NCBI RefSeq assembly: GCF_040096205.1
Contig: NZ_JBBMFD010000024.1
Coordinates: 1-37,220, forward strand
Length of the DNA: 37,220 nt
Source: Solibaculum_A intestinale
GTDB taxonomy: Bacteria > Bacillota > Clostridia > Oscillospirales > Acutalibacteraceae
Direction of reading: 5' to 3'
Below are positions 29,616 to 37,220 of this stretch, piece by piece. Positions within the stretch are counted from its first letter, which is position 1. Each line of letters begins with the position of its first letter. Under the pieces are notes generated by a model. That model worked only from the letters and a program-made list of their open reading frames with translations. It had not been told where the DNA came from and did not search any database. Position numbers and translations under genes: made by a program.

Positions 29616-31325
29616 CTAATTGGAACGGCCCTGTCCTTTTTTGTACTCGGCGGGTCTGCGCCGGCCGTCCCGGGCCTTTTTCCCCGGATAAGGCCGCCCC
29701 TCCTGGCGGGAACGGGAAGGACGGGGTTTTCCCCCGCTCATGGGAGTGAAGGTCACCTTATAGCTGCGGATTTTGCTGTCCTGCATGGTGTCCATCACCC
29801 GCTGGGCGTCGTCCCGGTTCAGTTCCACCTGGGTATGGTCGCCAAAAATATCAATCTTACCGATGGACTTGGCAGGAATCCCGGTGGCGTCCACAATGGC
29901 GCCCACAATGAAGTTGGGGGCAATCTTCTGGTTGCGCCCCACGTTCACCCGCAGATAGGTCCGTCCGCTGCCGAAGCTGTCGTCCAGCCGTGGCTGGGGC
30001 TTGGGTGCGTCCACCACGGGAATGGACCTGCGGTCCTTTCCCGCCGTCATGGCCAGCAAGGCAAGCGCCACCTGCCGGTCGGAATAACCCCGGGCGTTGA
30101 GCGTTTCGAGCGCCTCCTCAAAGGCGCCCTCTTCCCCTTCGTCGAGCACCCGGCCGATCTTTGCAAAGAAGGCTTCCCCGCGCTTGTTCACAATGTCCTC
30201 CCGGGAGGGAAGAGGCTGCTCGGTGATCGGAGCCTTGACGAACTGCTCAATTTCCTTGACCCGGCGCACCTGGGCCCGGTTGCAGGCGAGCGTATAGGAA
30301 GCGCCGGTCTTGCCCGCCCGGCCGGTACGGCCGATGCGATGGATGTAATATTCAAACTCCTGGGGAATATCAAAATTAAAGACCGCGTCCACATCCTCCA
30401 CGTCGATGCCCCTGGCCGCCACATCGGTGGCCACCAGGATGCGTACCCGGCCGGTCTTGAAGTCGTGCATGACCTTGCTGCGCACCGCTTGCTTCATGTC
30501 CCCATGCAGGCCCAGAGCGGCAAACCCGTGCCGGTCGAGATACTCCACCAGCTCGTCCACCATCTTCTTGGTGTTGCAAAACACCACCGACCGGTTGGGG
30601 GCCTTGTGCTGCAGCAAAAGATTGAGCGCGTCCATCTTCTGGGACAGAGGTACCAAATAGAAGGACTGCTCGATGGTATCCAGCGTGCGCTGGCCCTTGT
30701 CCACGGCAACGAGGACCGGGTCCTTCTGAAACTCCTTGGTAAGCTTTAAAATCGCCGGCGGCATGGTGGCGGAAAAAAGCACCGTCTGCCGTTCTTCCGG
30801 CGCTTCGCTTAGAATGGTCTGAATGTCCTCGTAAAAGCCCATGTTGAGCATCTCATCCGCCTCGTCGAGCACCACCATGCTCAAATCCCCCAGCTGCAGG
30901 GTTCCTCTGCGCATGTGGTCCATCACCCGGCCCGGCGTGCCGATGACCAGGTTGGCGGTTTTAAGCTGACGAAACTGGATGGGCATGGGCTGGCCACCAT
31001 ACACGGTGGCGATGCGCACCCCCGGCTTATACCGGGCGTACTTGCGCATTTCGTCGCTGATCTGCATGGCAAGCTCCCGGGTAGGACTTAAGACGAGCAC
31101 CTTTGGCGTCACGTCCGCATCGCCGCGGATGCGCTCCACCGCCGGAATACCGAAGGCGGCGGTTTTGCCCGTGCCGGTGCTGGAACGGCCGATGACGTCC
31201 TTGCCCTCCAAAAGGAGCGGAATGGTCCTGGCCTGAATTTCCGTGGTCTGGGCGTACTGCATATCCGCCACGGCGCGAAGGACCGCTTCGGACAAGGGTA
31301 AGGTTTGAAATAAAGTGGATTGCAT
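29616..31325 (-). CDS. DEAD-box ATP-dependent RNA helicase (CshA/DeaD type)
   Basis: A 569-residue RNA helicase. Motifs in order: Q motif TTEIQARTIPLLLEG, Walker A SSTGTGKTAAFG, PTRELAMQI, GTPGRVMDHM, VVLDEADEML, LFSATMPPAI, ATDVAARGIDV and HRIGRTGRAGK. Past the helicase core, residues of about 465-540 (YLRVNVGRNQKIAPNFIVGA, KIDIFGDHTQVELNRDDA) match the DbpA-type RNA-binding domain, and the tail is rich in Arg, Lys and Gly. Such proteins act in ribosome assembly, RNA decay and cold adaptation. ATG at 31325 fits the family start, although its ribosome binding site (GCAGG) is weak. TGG-TAAAAT near 31397 is a possible extended -10. Confidence 0.93.
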   Translation of the reverse strand: MQSTLFQTLPLSEAVLRAVADMQYAQTTEIQARTIPLLLEGKDVIGRSSTGTGKTAAFGIPAVERIRGDADVTPKVLVLSPTRELAMQISDEMRKYARYKPGVRIATVYGGQPMPIQFRQLKTANLVIGTPGRVMDHMRRGTLQLGDLSMVVLDEADEMLNMGFYEDIQTILSEAPEERQTVLFSATMPPAILKLTKEFQKDPVLVAVDKGQRTLDTIEQSFYLVPLSQKMDALNLLLQHKAPNRSVVFCNTKKMVDELVEYLDRHGFAALGLHGDMKQAVRSKVMHDFKTGRVRILVATDVAARGIDVEDVDAVFNFDIPQEFEYYIHRIGRTGRAGKTGASYTLACNRAQVRRVKEIEQFVKAPITEQPLPSREDIVNKRGEAFFAKIGRVLDEGEEGAFEEALETLNARGYSDRQVALALLAMTAGKDRRSIPVVDAPKPQPRLDDSFGSGRTYLRVNVGRNQKIAPNFIVGAIVDATGIPAKSIGKIDIFGDHTQVELNRDDAQRVMDTMQDSKIRSYKVTFTPMSGGKPRPSRSRQEGRPYPGKKARDGRRRPAEYKKGQGRSN

Positions 31326-31549
31326 AGTACCTGCTTTCTGTTTGACCGGCGGCCAATGGGCCGCCAACGATGAATCAAGGTGTATTTGTTTATTTTACCA
31401 CAAACCGATACGTTTGCAGCAAAAATCCACAAAGGTTTTATAATTATGGCATATCGCTGGGCTTTTCCATCCTGTTAAGCCCCCTTTTTATCCATAAAAA
31501 CGGGACTTTTCTGTTTTGGACCGAAAAATCTCCGCCCACATGCAGCAAG

Positions 31550-31597
31550 GGCTTCGGATGTCCGGCGCAACATGCCGGACATCCGAAGCCTTTTTCT
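31550..31597. terminator. strong hairpin downstream of hydF
   Basis: A 17-bp perfect stem (GGCTTCGGATGTCCGGC and its complement) with a 7-base loop is followed by TTTTTCTC on the plus strand. It lies just past the hydF stop codon on the minus strand, where the following bases (CTTGCTGC) are not a T-tract. It may still end the hyd transcript, or end a plus-strand RNA. Confidence 0.6.
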
Positions 31598-31603
31598 CAA
31601 CGA

Positions 31604-32794
31604 TTAAAAGGAAATTTTATCCAAAACACCGGTGAGCTTTGCGAGCGCCACTCCGTAGTTGGTGATGGGGACTCCATGTTCCCGGGCCTTCTGGATGCGG
31701 GAAAGAACGTATTTACGGTTAAACATGCAGGCTCCGCAGTGAATCACCAAAGAATAGGGACTCAAATCATCGGGAAAATCCGTGCCGCTGACCATATCCA
31801 CCGTCAGCCCCAGCCCCACCTTCTTTTTAAGCATCCGAGGGATTTTTTCCCGGCCGATGTCCTCGGATAAGGGCGCGTGAGTGCAGGCTTCCGCAATGAG
31901 CACCTTGGATTGCTCGGTCAGCCGGTCGATGGCGGCCGCTCCTTCTGTGAAGGCCCCGATGTCCCCCTTATACTGGGCGAACAGGACGGAAAAGGAGGTG
32001 AGCAGGGTCCCCTCCGGCTTGAGGGGATACACGGCGGAAAAGGCCTGAGAATCGGTAATAATGAGCTTGGGAGGCTTTGCAAGGGCCCCAAGTGCTCCCG
32101 TCAGCTTATCGGTGGTGACGCTCATAACGATGCACTTATGGTCCAAAAGGTCCCGGATGGTCTGCACCTGGGGCAGAATCAGCCTGCCTTTGGGCGCCTG
32201 AATGTCCTGGGGCATCACCAGCACCACCACATCGTCTTCGTTTACCAGCCGCCCGGTGATGCTTTCGGCCTCAAAGTCCTCGGGAATCACCCGCACCAAG
32301 GCGGAAAGGAGCTCCTTGACCCCGGTTTTCTCCTTGGCGCTGACCAGGACGGGAGGAAGCCCTGTCGTTTCCTTCACCCGTGCGGCCAGCCCCTCTAGGT
32401 CCGCCCTCACGTCCGCCTTGCTGATTACCGGGATCACCGGCACCTTGCGCTTTTTCAGTTCCCGAAGCCACTCCTCTTCCTTTTCAAAATCCCCGTCGGA
32501 AAAGAGAAGCAGAGCCACGTCGGTTTTGTCCATGGCCTTGCGGGTTTTCTCCACCCGCATCTCACCTAAGCGCCCTTCGTCGTCGAAGCCAGCGGTGTCA
32601 ATGAGCATACATGGGCCGATGGGATGGATTTCCATGGCCTTATATACCGGGTCGGTGGTGGTGCCCGCCACGTCGGATACCAGAGCGATGTCATGCCCGG
32701 TAATGGCGTTAATTAAGGAGGACTTGCCGCTGTTTCGCCGGCCGTAAATGCCGATATGCAGCCGGTTGGCGGCGGGTGTGTTGGCTAACTCCAT
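31604..32794 (-). CDS. hydF: [FeFe]-hydrogenase H-cluster maturation GTPase HydF
   Basis: A 396-residue GTPase and scaffold on which the [2Fe] part of the H-cluster is assembled and handed to the hydrogenase. The GTPase domain shows HIGIYGRRNSGKSSLINAIT (P-loop), a G2 Thr in VAGTTTDPV, IDTAGFDDEG (G3) and SKAD (G4). The C-terminal Fe-S domain keeps Cys304 in EACTHAPLSEDIGR and Cys353/Cys356 in IHCGACMFNRKYV. The ATG follows AAGGGGGAACC. It is last in the TM1266-hydE-hydG-hydF operon, 21 bases after hydG. No hydrogenase catalytic subunit lies in the window. Confidence 0.96.
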   Translation of the reverse strand: MELANTPAANRLHIGIYGRRNSGKSSLINAITGHDIALVSDVAGTTTDPVYKAMEIHPIGPCMLIDTAGFDDEGRLGEMRVEKTRKAMDKTDVALLLFSDGDFEKEEEWLRELKKRKVPVIPVISKADVRADLEGLAARVKETTGLPPVLVSAKEKTGVKELLSALVRVIPEDFEAESITGRLVNEDDVVVLVMPQDIQAPKGRLILPQVQTIRDLLDHKCIVMSVTTDKLTGALGALAKPPKLIITDSQAFSAVYPLKPEGTLLTSFSVLFAQYKGDIGAFTEGAAAIDRLTEQSKVLIAEACTHAPLSEDIGREKIPRMLKKKVGLGLTVDMVSGTDFPDDLSPYSLVIHCGACMFNRKYVLSRIQKAREHGVPITNYGVALAKLTGVLDKISF

Positions 32795-32815
32795 GGTAGG
32801 TTCCCCCTTTGTCGG

Positions 32816-34228
32816 TTAGAATCGGAAGTCCCGCTTGCCCTCGTGCAGGTCGCTCAGGTGCGCCATGACCAGAGCCTTGACCTTCTCGTTGGGAATGGTA
32901 GGAATCTGCCTTTGGATCATGGCCTCGCCCTTGGCCCTCGTCTCGGGAGAAGCGTAGTCCTCCAGGTATTCCTTGAGGGTCATCAGAGCATTTGGCAGGC
33001 AGACGTTGGCGATCTGGCCGGATTTGACCAGCTGCATAAACCGGTCGCCGGTGCGCCCCTCCCGGTAACAGGCGGTGCAGAAGCTGGGGATGTGCCCCAA
33101 GTCCAGCAGCCAGCCCACCACCTGGTCAAGGGTGCGGGTGTCGCTCACCTCGAACTGGGCGGAGTTTTCCTCTTCCCGCTCGGCATAGCCGCCCACACTG
33201 GTGGAGGAAGCTCCGGAAATCTGGGATACGCCCAACTCCAGCACCTTCGCCCGGGTTTCTTCCGACTCTCTGGTGGAAATGATAATGCCGGTATAGGGCA
33301 CGGCAACCCGCAGGATTGCCACGATTTTCTTGAAAATCTCGTCGGGGATGGCGTTGGAATACTCATCCAGATCCACGTCGTCCGCCGGGCGGATACGGGG
33401 CACGCTGATTGTATGGGGGCCTACCCCCTGGGCCGCCTCCAGATGCTCGGCGTGCATCAGAAGGCCCACAAAGTCATACTTATACATGTTCAGCCCGAAC
33501 AGCACGCCGATGCCCACATCGTCAATGCCGCCTTCCATGGCCCGGTCCATGGCCTCGGTATGGTAGGCGTAGTTGCTCTTGGGTCCCTTGGGATGAAGGT
33601 ATTCATAGCTTTCCTTGTTGTAGGTTTCCTGGAAAAGAATATAGGTACCGATGCCCGCTTCCTTGAGCTTGCGGTAATTTTCCACCGTAGTGGCCGCAAT
33701 GTTTACGTTGACCCGGCGGATGGCCCCATTTTTGTGCTTGATGCTGTAGATGGTCTTGATGCTTTCGAGCACATAGTCGATGGGACAGTTGACCGGGTCC
33801 TCGCCGGTCTCCAGCGCCAGGCGCTTGTGGCCCATGTCCTGCAGCGCCGTGACCTCCCGGACGATCTCCTCCTGGGTCAGCTGCTTGCGGGCAATGTGGC
33901 AGTTGGAATGGTGGTAGGGACAGTACCGGCATTCGTTGACGCAGTAGTTGGACAGGTAGAGCGGCGCAAACATGACGATGCGGTTCCCGTAAAAGCGCTG
34001 CTTGATCTCCTTTGCCAAGGTGAAGATCTTTTCCATCAAATCGGGAATCTCACATTCCAGCAGCACCGCCGCCTCCTTGTGGGATAAGCCTTTACATTCC
34101 TTGGCCTTTTCTAAAATCTGCTCAATGAGCGCGCGGTTTGCCTTATTCTTTTGAGCATAGTCAAGAGTCTCCAGGATTTCAGCGTCGTCAATGAATTCGG
34201 TTGCGACTTTGGATTTGGGATTGTACAC
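32816..34228 (-). CDS. hydG: [FeFe]-hydrogenase maturase HydG (radical SAM tyrosine lyase)
   Basis: A 470-residue radical SAM enzyme that cleaves tyrosine to give the CO and CN- ligands of the H-cluster, related to ThiH. The SAM-cluster motif is Cys96-x3-Cys100-x2-Cys103 in YCVNECRYCPYH. The C-terminal auxiliary cluster site is Cys384 and Cys387 in FCTACYREGRTGDRF. ETGEDPVNCPIDYVLESI and QETYNKESYEYLHPKG are typical HydG stretches. The start is GTG at 34228, eight bases after AGGGG. It sits between hydE and hydF with short gaps, so all are one transcript. ThiH is excluded by the second cluster site and context. Confidence 0.97.
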   Translation of the reverse strand: MYNPKSKVATEFIDDAEILETLDYAQKNKANRALIEQILEKAKECKGLSHKEAAVLLECEIPDLMEKIFTLAKEIKQRFYGNRIVMFAPLYLSNYCVNECRYCPYHHSNCHIARKQLTQEEIVREVTALQDMGHKRLALETGEDPVNCPIDYVLESIKTIYSIKHKNGAIRRVNVNIAATTVENYRKLKEAGIGTYILFQETYNKESYEYLHPKGPKSNYAYHTEAMDRAMEGGIDDVGIGVLFGLNMYKYDFVGLLMHAEHLEAAQGVGPHTISVPRIRPADDVDLDEYSNAIPDEIFKKIVAILRVAVPYTGIIISTRESEETRAKVLELGVSQISGASSTSVGGYAEREEENSAQFEVSDTRTLDQVVGWLLDLGHIPSFCTACYREGRTGDRFMQLVKSGQIANVCLPNALMTLKEYLEDYASPETRAKGEAMIQRQIPTIPNEKVKALVMAHLSDLHEGKRDFRF

Positions 34229-34259
34229 GATGGGTCCCCTTTCTTTTTTCTGCCAGGCC

Positions 34260-35231
34260 TTAAAGCGGAATCCGCCCTAAAGCGCGAATTTGTTCTTCCA
34301 GCTCCAGCCGGTCCTCTTTCACATGAGTGGGACTAAGCTTTGCCGGATAGATTTCGTAAAGCTGCTTATACCGGTCCGGCGTGACCTTGCGCATGACCAC
34401 GTTGGCCCCGCAGGAAAACACGTCGTTTTTTTCCCCGTTGTTGAGCACCCCCAAGGAGGTGGTAGCGGGGAGGTTTGCTTTGGGAAGGAGGATGCGGGCA
34501 AGGGCCACCGCCCGTTTGGTCAGCTCGGTGCTGCCGGAGGGATGATCCCGCAGTGGCGTATCCGGGTGGGGGATAAACGGGCCGATGCCCGCCATATTGC
34601 ACCCGATTTCCTTAAGAAGCAACAGGTCTTTGGCGATGGTCTCCATCGTCTGCCCGGGCAGGCCGATCATAAACCCGCTTCCCGTCTCAAAGCCCAGGGC
34701 CTTGAGATGGCGGAGGCATTCCACCCGCTCTTTGAGCGTGCCGTCCGGATGAAGGGCGCGGTAACTCTGCTCGTCCGCCGTTTCATGCTTGAGCAGGTAC
34801 CGGTCTGCGCCGCACCGGCGCAGATACGCGTAGTCCTCCCTGGGCATTTCCCCGCAGCTGACGGTGACCGCCATGCCGGTTTCCTTGATTTTCCGTATAA
34901 TTTCTCCTAAAATTTCCGGAGTGTAATGTGGATCTTCTCCCGACTGGAGGACAATGGTGCGGTATCCGGCCTGATTGGCGGCATAGGCCACCTCAATCAT
35001 CTCGTCGGGCTCCATCCGATAGCGGGCAATCTTTTCATTGCGGCAGTTAAGCCCGCAGTACCGGCAGGCCCGGCGGCAGACGTTGGAAAACTCCAGGATG
35101 GCCCGAATTTGGACCACGTCGCCCTTGTGCCGTGCCCTCACCCGGTCGGCCTGGGCGTATACCTCAGAAAAGTCCGGCAGGCGCAACAGGGCCGCCAGCT
35201 CCTCTACGCTTGGATGGACGCTAATCGGCAT
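34260..35231 (-). CDS. hydE: [FeFe]-hydrogenase maturase HydE (radical SAM)
   Basis: A 323-residue radical SAM protein acting in assembly of the dithiomethylamine bridge of the H-cluster. The SAM motif is Cys52-x3-Cys56-x2-Cys59 in VCRRACRYCGLNCRNEKI. Conserved HydE/PylB features follow: TIVLQSGEDPHYT, SCGEMPREDYAYLRRCGADR, LLKHETADEQSYRALHPDG, and SGFMIGLPGQTMETIAKDLL. BioB and PylB are relatives, but the hyd neighbours settle the assignment. The ATG overlaps the upstream TM1266 gene by 11 bases. Confidence 0.96.
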   Translation of the reverse strand: MPISVHPSVEELAALLRLPDFSEVYAQADRVRARHKGDVVQIRAILEFSNVCRRACRYCGLNCRNEKIARYRMEPDEMIEVAYAANQAGYRTIVLQSGEDPHYTPEILGEIIRKIKETGMAVTVSCGEMPREDYAYLRRCGADRYLLKHETADEQSYRALHPDGTLKERVECLRHLKALGFETGSGFMIGLPGQTMETIAKDLLLLKEIGCNMAGIGPFIPHPDTPLRDHPSGSTELTKRAVALARILLPKANLPATTSLGVLNNGEKNDVFSCGANVVMRKVTPDRYKQLYEIYPAKLSPTHVKEDRLELEEQIRALGRIPL

Positions 35232-35484
35232 GGGAATTCCCCGCCTTTTGATACACCGTTTTGATGCTGACCCCGTCGAGCATACCGATTTTTCCCGCCA
35301 GGGAACTGATTACGTCCCCGGGCGCGTCCACAATCACGCTGATGATGCAGATGCCCCGGTCCCGGTAGGGCACCCCCATACGCCCGACGATGTACGTACC
35401 GTACTCGTGCAAAATTCCATTGAGTTTCTCGGTCACCTGGGTATCCTCCACGATGATGCCCATAACGGCGATTCTGGTTTCCAT
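35221..35484 (-). CDS. TM1266 family putative iron-only hydrogenase system regulator
   Basis: An 87-residue small protein of ACT/ferredoxin-like fold (METRIAVMGIIVEDTQVTEK, then GRMGVPYRDRGICIISVIVD) matching the TM1266 family, which is regularly encoded with hydEFG. It is called a putative regulator; no DNA-binding motif is visible and its action is not established. ATG at 35484 follows AGAGGGGAC. The same frame is open back to 35667, but that upstream part has no family similarity and covers the attenuator-like hairpin, so it is treated as leader. Confidence 0.88.
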   Translation of the reverse strand: METRIAVMGIIVEDTQVTEKLNGILHEYGTYIVGRMGVPYRDRGICIISVIVDAPGDVISSLAGKIGMLDGVSIKTVYQKAGNSHAD

Positions 35485-35538
35485 ATTCGTTGTCCCCTCT
35501 TTCTTAAGGAAGCCGGGAGCCTCCGGCCGAATCAAAAC

Positions 35539-35578
35539 AAAAAATCCTCCCTTTACGCCTGCACGCGCAAAGGGAGGA
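35539..35578 (-). promoter_or_regulatory. attenuator-like terminator in the hyd operon leader
   Basis: On the minus strand TCCTCCCTTT and AAAGGGAGGA form a 10-bp stem with a 14-base loop, followed directly by TTTTTTG. It lies about 55 bases before the first gene and about 85 bases after the predicted transcription start, so read-through would decide operon expression. A further hairpin (GCCCGCC-ATAA-GTGGGC) precedes it. I recognise no known riboswitch or T-box. Confidence 0.6.
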
Positions 35579-35669
35579 AACAAGACAGAAAACGCCCACT
35601 TATGGCGGGCTCTCTTTTCGTTTCGACCTTCCTCGCAGGCAAATTCCTTTGATGTCAGGCTTTTCATTT

Positions 35670-35698
35670 ATTTTACCACCAAATTTGTATAGAATCAA
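35670..35698 (-). promoter_or_regulatory. promoter of the hyd operon
   Basis: TTGATT (35698-35693) and TAAAAT (35675-35670) are 17 bases apart on the minus strand; TGG precedes the -10. Transcription should begin near 35662, giving a leader of about 180 bases. Confidence 0.65.
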
Positions 35699-35769
35699 GA
35701 GGGACTTTGCGGGATTTCCACCTTTTTCGCGGCTCTTGGTCCTACGCTCTTTTTTATGAGTAAAAGATA

Positions 35770-35778
35770 TGGTATAAT
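35770..35778 (+). promoter_or_regulatory. extended -10 promoter of the PfkB kinase gene
   Basis: TGG followed by a perfect TATAAT gives an extended -10 element about 80 bases before the start codon. No clear -35 box is seen. Confidence 0.5.
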
Positions 35779-35859
35779 GAGAAAAATTACGCCCTGTGGG
35801 GCTTCCCTTTGGTTTCAACCAGGCGGCCCTGCCGCCAATCCTGCTGCAAAAGGAGCGCA

Positions 35860-36900
35860 ATGGTTATGGACTTTTTCAACCACGATAAGGAATTCGACGT
35901 CATCAGTATGGGTGAAATTATGCTTCGCCTGTCCCCCATGGGGCAGGAGCGGCTGGCCCAGTGCGAGGTGCTGGAAAAGCGGCCGGGCGGGTCGGAGCTG
36001 AATGTGGTCTCCGGCATCTCTCTGTTGGGGCTGCGCACCGCCATCGTCACCAAGGTGCCGGACAACGATATGGGACGGTTCATCAAAAATAAGATCCGGT
36101 TTTACGGCATCAGCGACGACTATCTGATTTATGACACCACTCCGGACACCCGAGTGGGCATCTATTATTACGAAAGCGGCGCTTATCCGAGAAAGCCGTC
36201 GGTACTTTACGACCGGCGCCATTCTTCCATCAACCACATTTCCTTTGACGAAATCGACCCGCGGATTTTCTCCAGCACCCGTATCTTCCACACCAGCGGC
36301 ATTACCCTGGCTCTCGGGCAGAATACCCGGGAAACCGCCGTCAAGATGATCCGCGCCTTTAAAGAGCAGGGCGCCCTCATCTCCTTTGACGTCAATTACC
36401 GGGCCAACCTTTGGGATGAGAAGGAAGCGCGGGAAACCATCCTCTCCATCCTGCCCTATGTGGACATTCTGTTTGTTTCCGAGGAAACCTCCCGGCGCAT
36501 GATGCAGAAAACCGGCACTCTTCAGGAAATGATGAAGAGCTACTGCACGGAATTCGGCACGAAGATCGTAGCGTCCACCCACCGGGTGGTCAAGAGCCCC
36601 AAATGTCATTCCTTCAATTCCACCATTTATGTGGCCGAGGAGGACAAATGCTACACCGGCAAAACTTATGAGGACATCGACGTGATCGACCGCATCGGCA
36701 GCGGCGACGCCTATGTGGCGGGCGTGCTGTTCGGCCTGGTTAAGTATAACTCGGTGGTAAAAGCCATCGAATTCGGAAACGCTTCCTCGGCCGTCAAGAA
36801 CACCATTTTAGGCGACATGCCGGCCAGCGAGTTCGGGGAAATCAAGCGGGTGATCGACCTTCATAATTGCGATCACGATACCGGCGAGCTCAACCGCTGA
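35860..36900 (+). CDS. PfkB family sugar kinase (2-keto-3-deoxygluconate kinase-like)
   Basis: A 346-residue ribokinase-fold kinase. The start FDVISMGEIMLRLSPMGQER and RPGGSELNVVSGISLLGLRT match KdgK-like members of the PfkB family; NVVSG replaces the usual NVA. ISFDVNYRANLWDEKEARE is the typical D-x-N-x-R-x-x-LW stretch. The catalytic region is VIDRIGSGDAYVAGVLFG, with Asp as base in GSGD. KDG phosphorylation to KDPG feeds the Entner-Doudoroff or uronate pathway; related sugars are possible. ATG at 35860 or 35866 may be used (AAAGGAG lies before both). No uronate genes are adjacent, so the substrate is inferred from similarity only. Confidence 0.88.
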   Translation: MVMDFFNHDKEFDVISMGEIMLRLSPMGQERLAQCEVLEKRPGGSELNVVSGISLLGLRTAIVTKVPDNDMGRFIKNKIRFYGISDDYLIYDTTPDTRVGIYYYESGAYPRKPSVLYDRRHSSINHISFDEIDPRIFSSTRIFHTSGITLALGQNTRETAVKMIRAFKEQGALISFDVNYRANLWDEKEARETILSILPYVDILFVSEETSRRMMQKTGTLQEMMKSYCTEFGTKIVASTHRVVKSPKCHSFNSTIYVAEEDKCYTGKTYEDIDVIDRIGSGDAYVAGVLFGLVKYNSVVKAIEFGNASSAVKNTILGDMPASEFGEIKRVIDLHNCDHDTGELNR

Positions 36901-37020
36901 GGCTGTTGTACGCCAGGACAGGCATAACGGCATGTTCCGCAGATTGCTCTCCCCATCCAAAACGGCGTTTTCCCGATTGTTTTCAGGCGGCCAAAGGGCC
37001 ATGGTATCCTTCGTCTCCGT

Positions 37021-37061
37021 AAAAAGGGAACTCTCGGTTTGTACCGGGGGTTCCCTTTTTT
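37021..37061 (+). terminator. intrinsic terminator after the PfkB kinase gene
   Basis: AAAAAGGGAAC pairs with GTTCCCTTTTT, with an inner CGGT/ACCG stem, followed by a further T. It lies 120 bases past the stop codon. The stretch 36901-37020 shows no gene. Confidence 0.8.
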
Positions 37062-37198
37062 GCCTATCCTATTCTTTTGGTAGCTGAATTTTCCCGGCTC
37101 TTTTAGTGAATCAAAAGGGTTAATGCTCCGGCTGCTTAAACCATCAAGGGTTGCCCAAACCCATCCAAACCAACGACTGTCTCGGACGTTAAAGAGGG

Positions 37199-37220
37199 GA
37201 TCGGCGCAGCTGCGCCGATC
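37199..37220. repeat. 22-base perfect palindrome at the window edge
   Basis: The last 22 bases are fully self-complementary around CAGCTG, with arms GATCGGCGCAG / CTGCGCCGATC. It may be one part of a terminator or a repeat cut by the window end. The stretch 37062-37198 before it shows nothing recognisable. Confidence 0.5.

Noticed and set aside
29835..30749. 304-codon plus-strand open frame
   Set aside because: Antisense to the DEAD-box helicase; shadow frame.
32843..34087. 414-codon plus-strand open frame
   Set aside because: Antisense to hydG, which has all its cysteine motifs. No similarity to a known family was recognised.
35485..35667. N-terminal extension of the TM1266 protein
   Set aside because: The frame is open, but it would begin at the transcription start without a ribosome binding site and read through a terminator-like hairpin. 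The 87-residue form fits the family.
35815..36609. 264-codon minus-strand open frame
   Set aside because: Antisense to the PfkB kinase gene; shadow frame.

Overview
The window reads as a chromosomal segment of an anaerobic member of the Clostridia (Bacillota), most likely an Oscillospirales-type gut or digester bacterium. The grounds are: moderately high G+C coding sequence with strong GGAGG ribosome binding sites; a dnaG-rpoD operon of Firmicute type; zinc-binding L31; a SigH-like sigma factor; a complete HydE/HydG/HydF set for [FeFe]-hydrogenase maturation; thiamine salvage genes thiM-thiE-thiD; and the DUF4491 and CxxC zinc-ribbon small proteins typical of Clostridia. This is inference from family content; no 16S rRNA gene is present.

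Layout. 105-4689 (minus): MoxR ATPase, DUF58 protein and a membrane transglutaminase-like protein, a classic three-gene envelope module. 4991-7521 (minus): a lipoprotein GH3 hexosaminidase with an SH3 domain, then an iron-dependent alcohol dehydrogenase. 7904-9751 (plus): catalase and a DUF4491 membrane protein. 9891-10884 (minus): SigH-like sigma factor, a decayed tRNA-like element, and a zinc-ribbon protein. 11012-13423 (minus): a LysM membrane protein and a MATE exporter. 13688-14737 (plus): a Gfo/Idh/MocA oxidoreductase. 14877-16113 is an A+T-rich islet with a frameshifted SLOG/DUF1273 gene, a ribbon-helix-helix protein and an XRE regulator. 16184-21786 (minus): Rrf2 regulator, rpoD, dnaG, dGTPase-like gene, YigZ family gene and rpmE. 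22089-26253 (plus): secA and corA, both with long leaders carrying candidate small ORFs. 26651-29556 (minus): thiM-thiE-HAD-thiD. 29616-31325 (minus): DEAD-box RNA helicase. 31604-35484 (minus): TM1266-type regulator, hydE, hydG, hydF. 35860-36900 (plus): PfkB sugar kinase.

How the genes fit together. The hyd operon builds and inserts the H-cluster of a hydrogenase encoded elsewhere; its promoter is followed by a hairpin plus U-tract, so it may be attenuated. The thi operon salvages thiazole and HMP to thiamine phosphate, and shows no TPP riboswitch in the short gap before thiM. Housekeeping genes (secA, dnaG, rpoD, rpmE) are intact.

I see no CRISPR array, no insertion sequence, no complete tRNA or rRNA gene and no prophage. 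The most unusual signals are (i) two overlapping small ORFs with good ribosome binding sites in the corA leader, the second starting Met-Ser-Pro-Asp-Pro; (ii) a 29-codon leader ORF before secA ending in Gly-Phe-Cys-Ala-Gly-Arg; (iii) the decayed tRNA whose T-loop coincides with a plausible promoter; (iv) a LysM protein whose cytoplasmic domain resembles a JAMM/MPN fold with its zinc ligands replaced; and (v) operator-like repeats at the sigma gene and in the A+T-rich islet.
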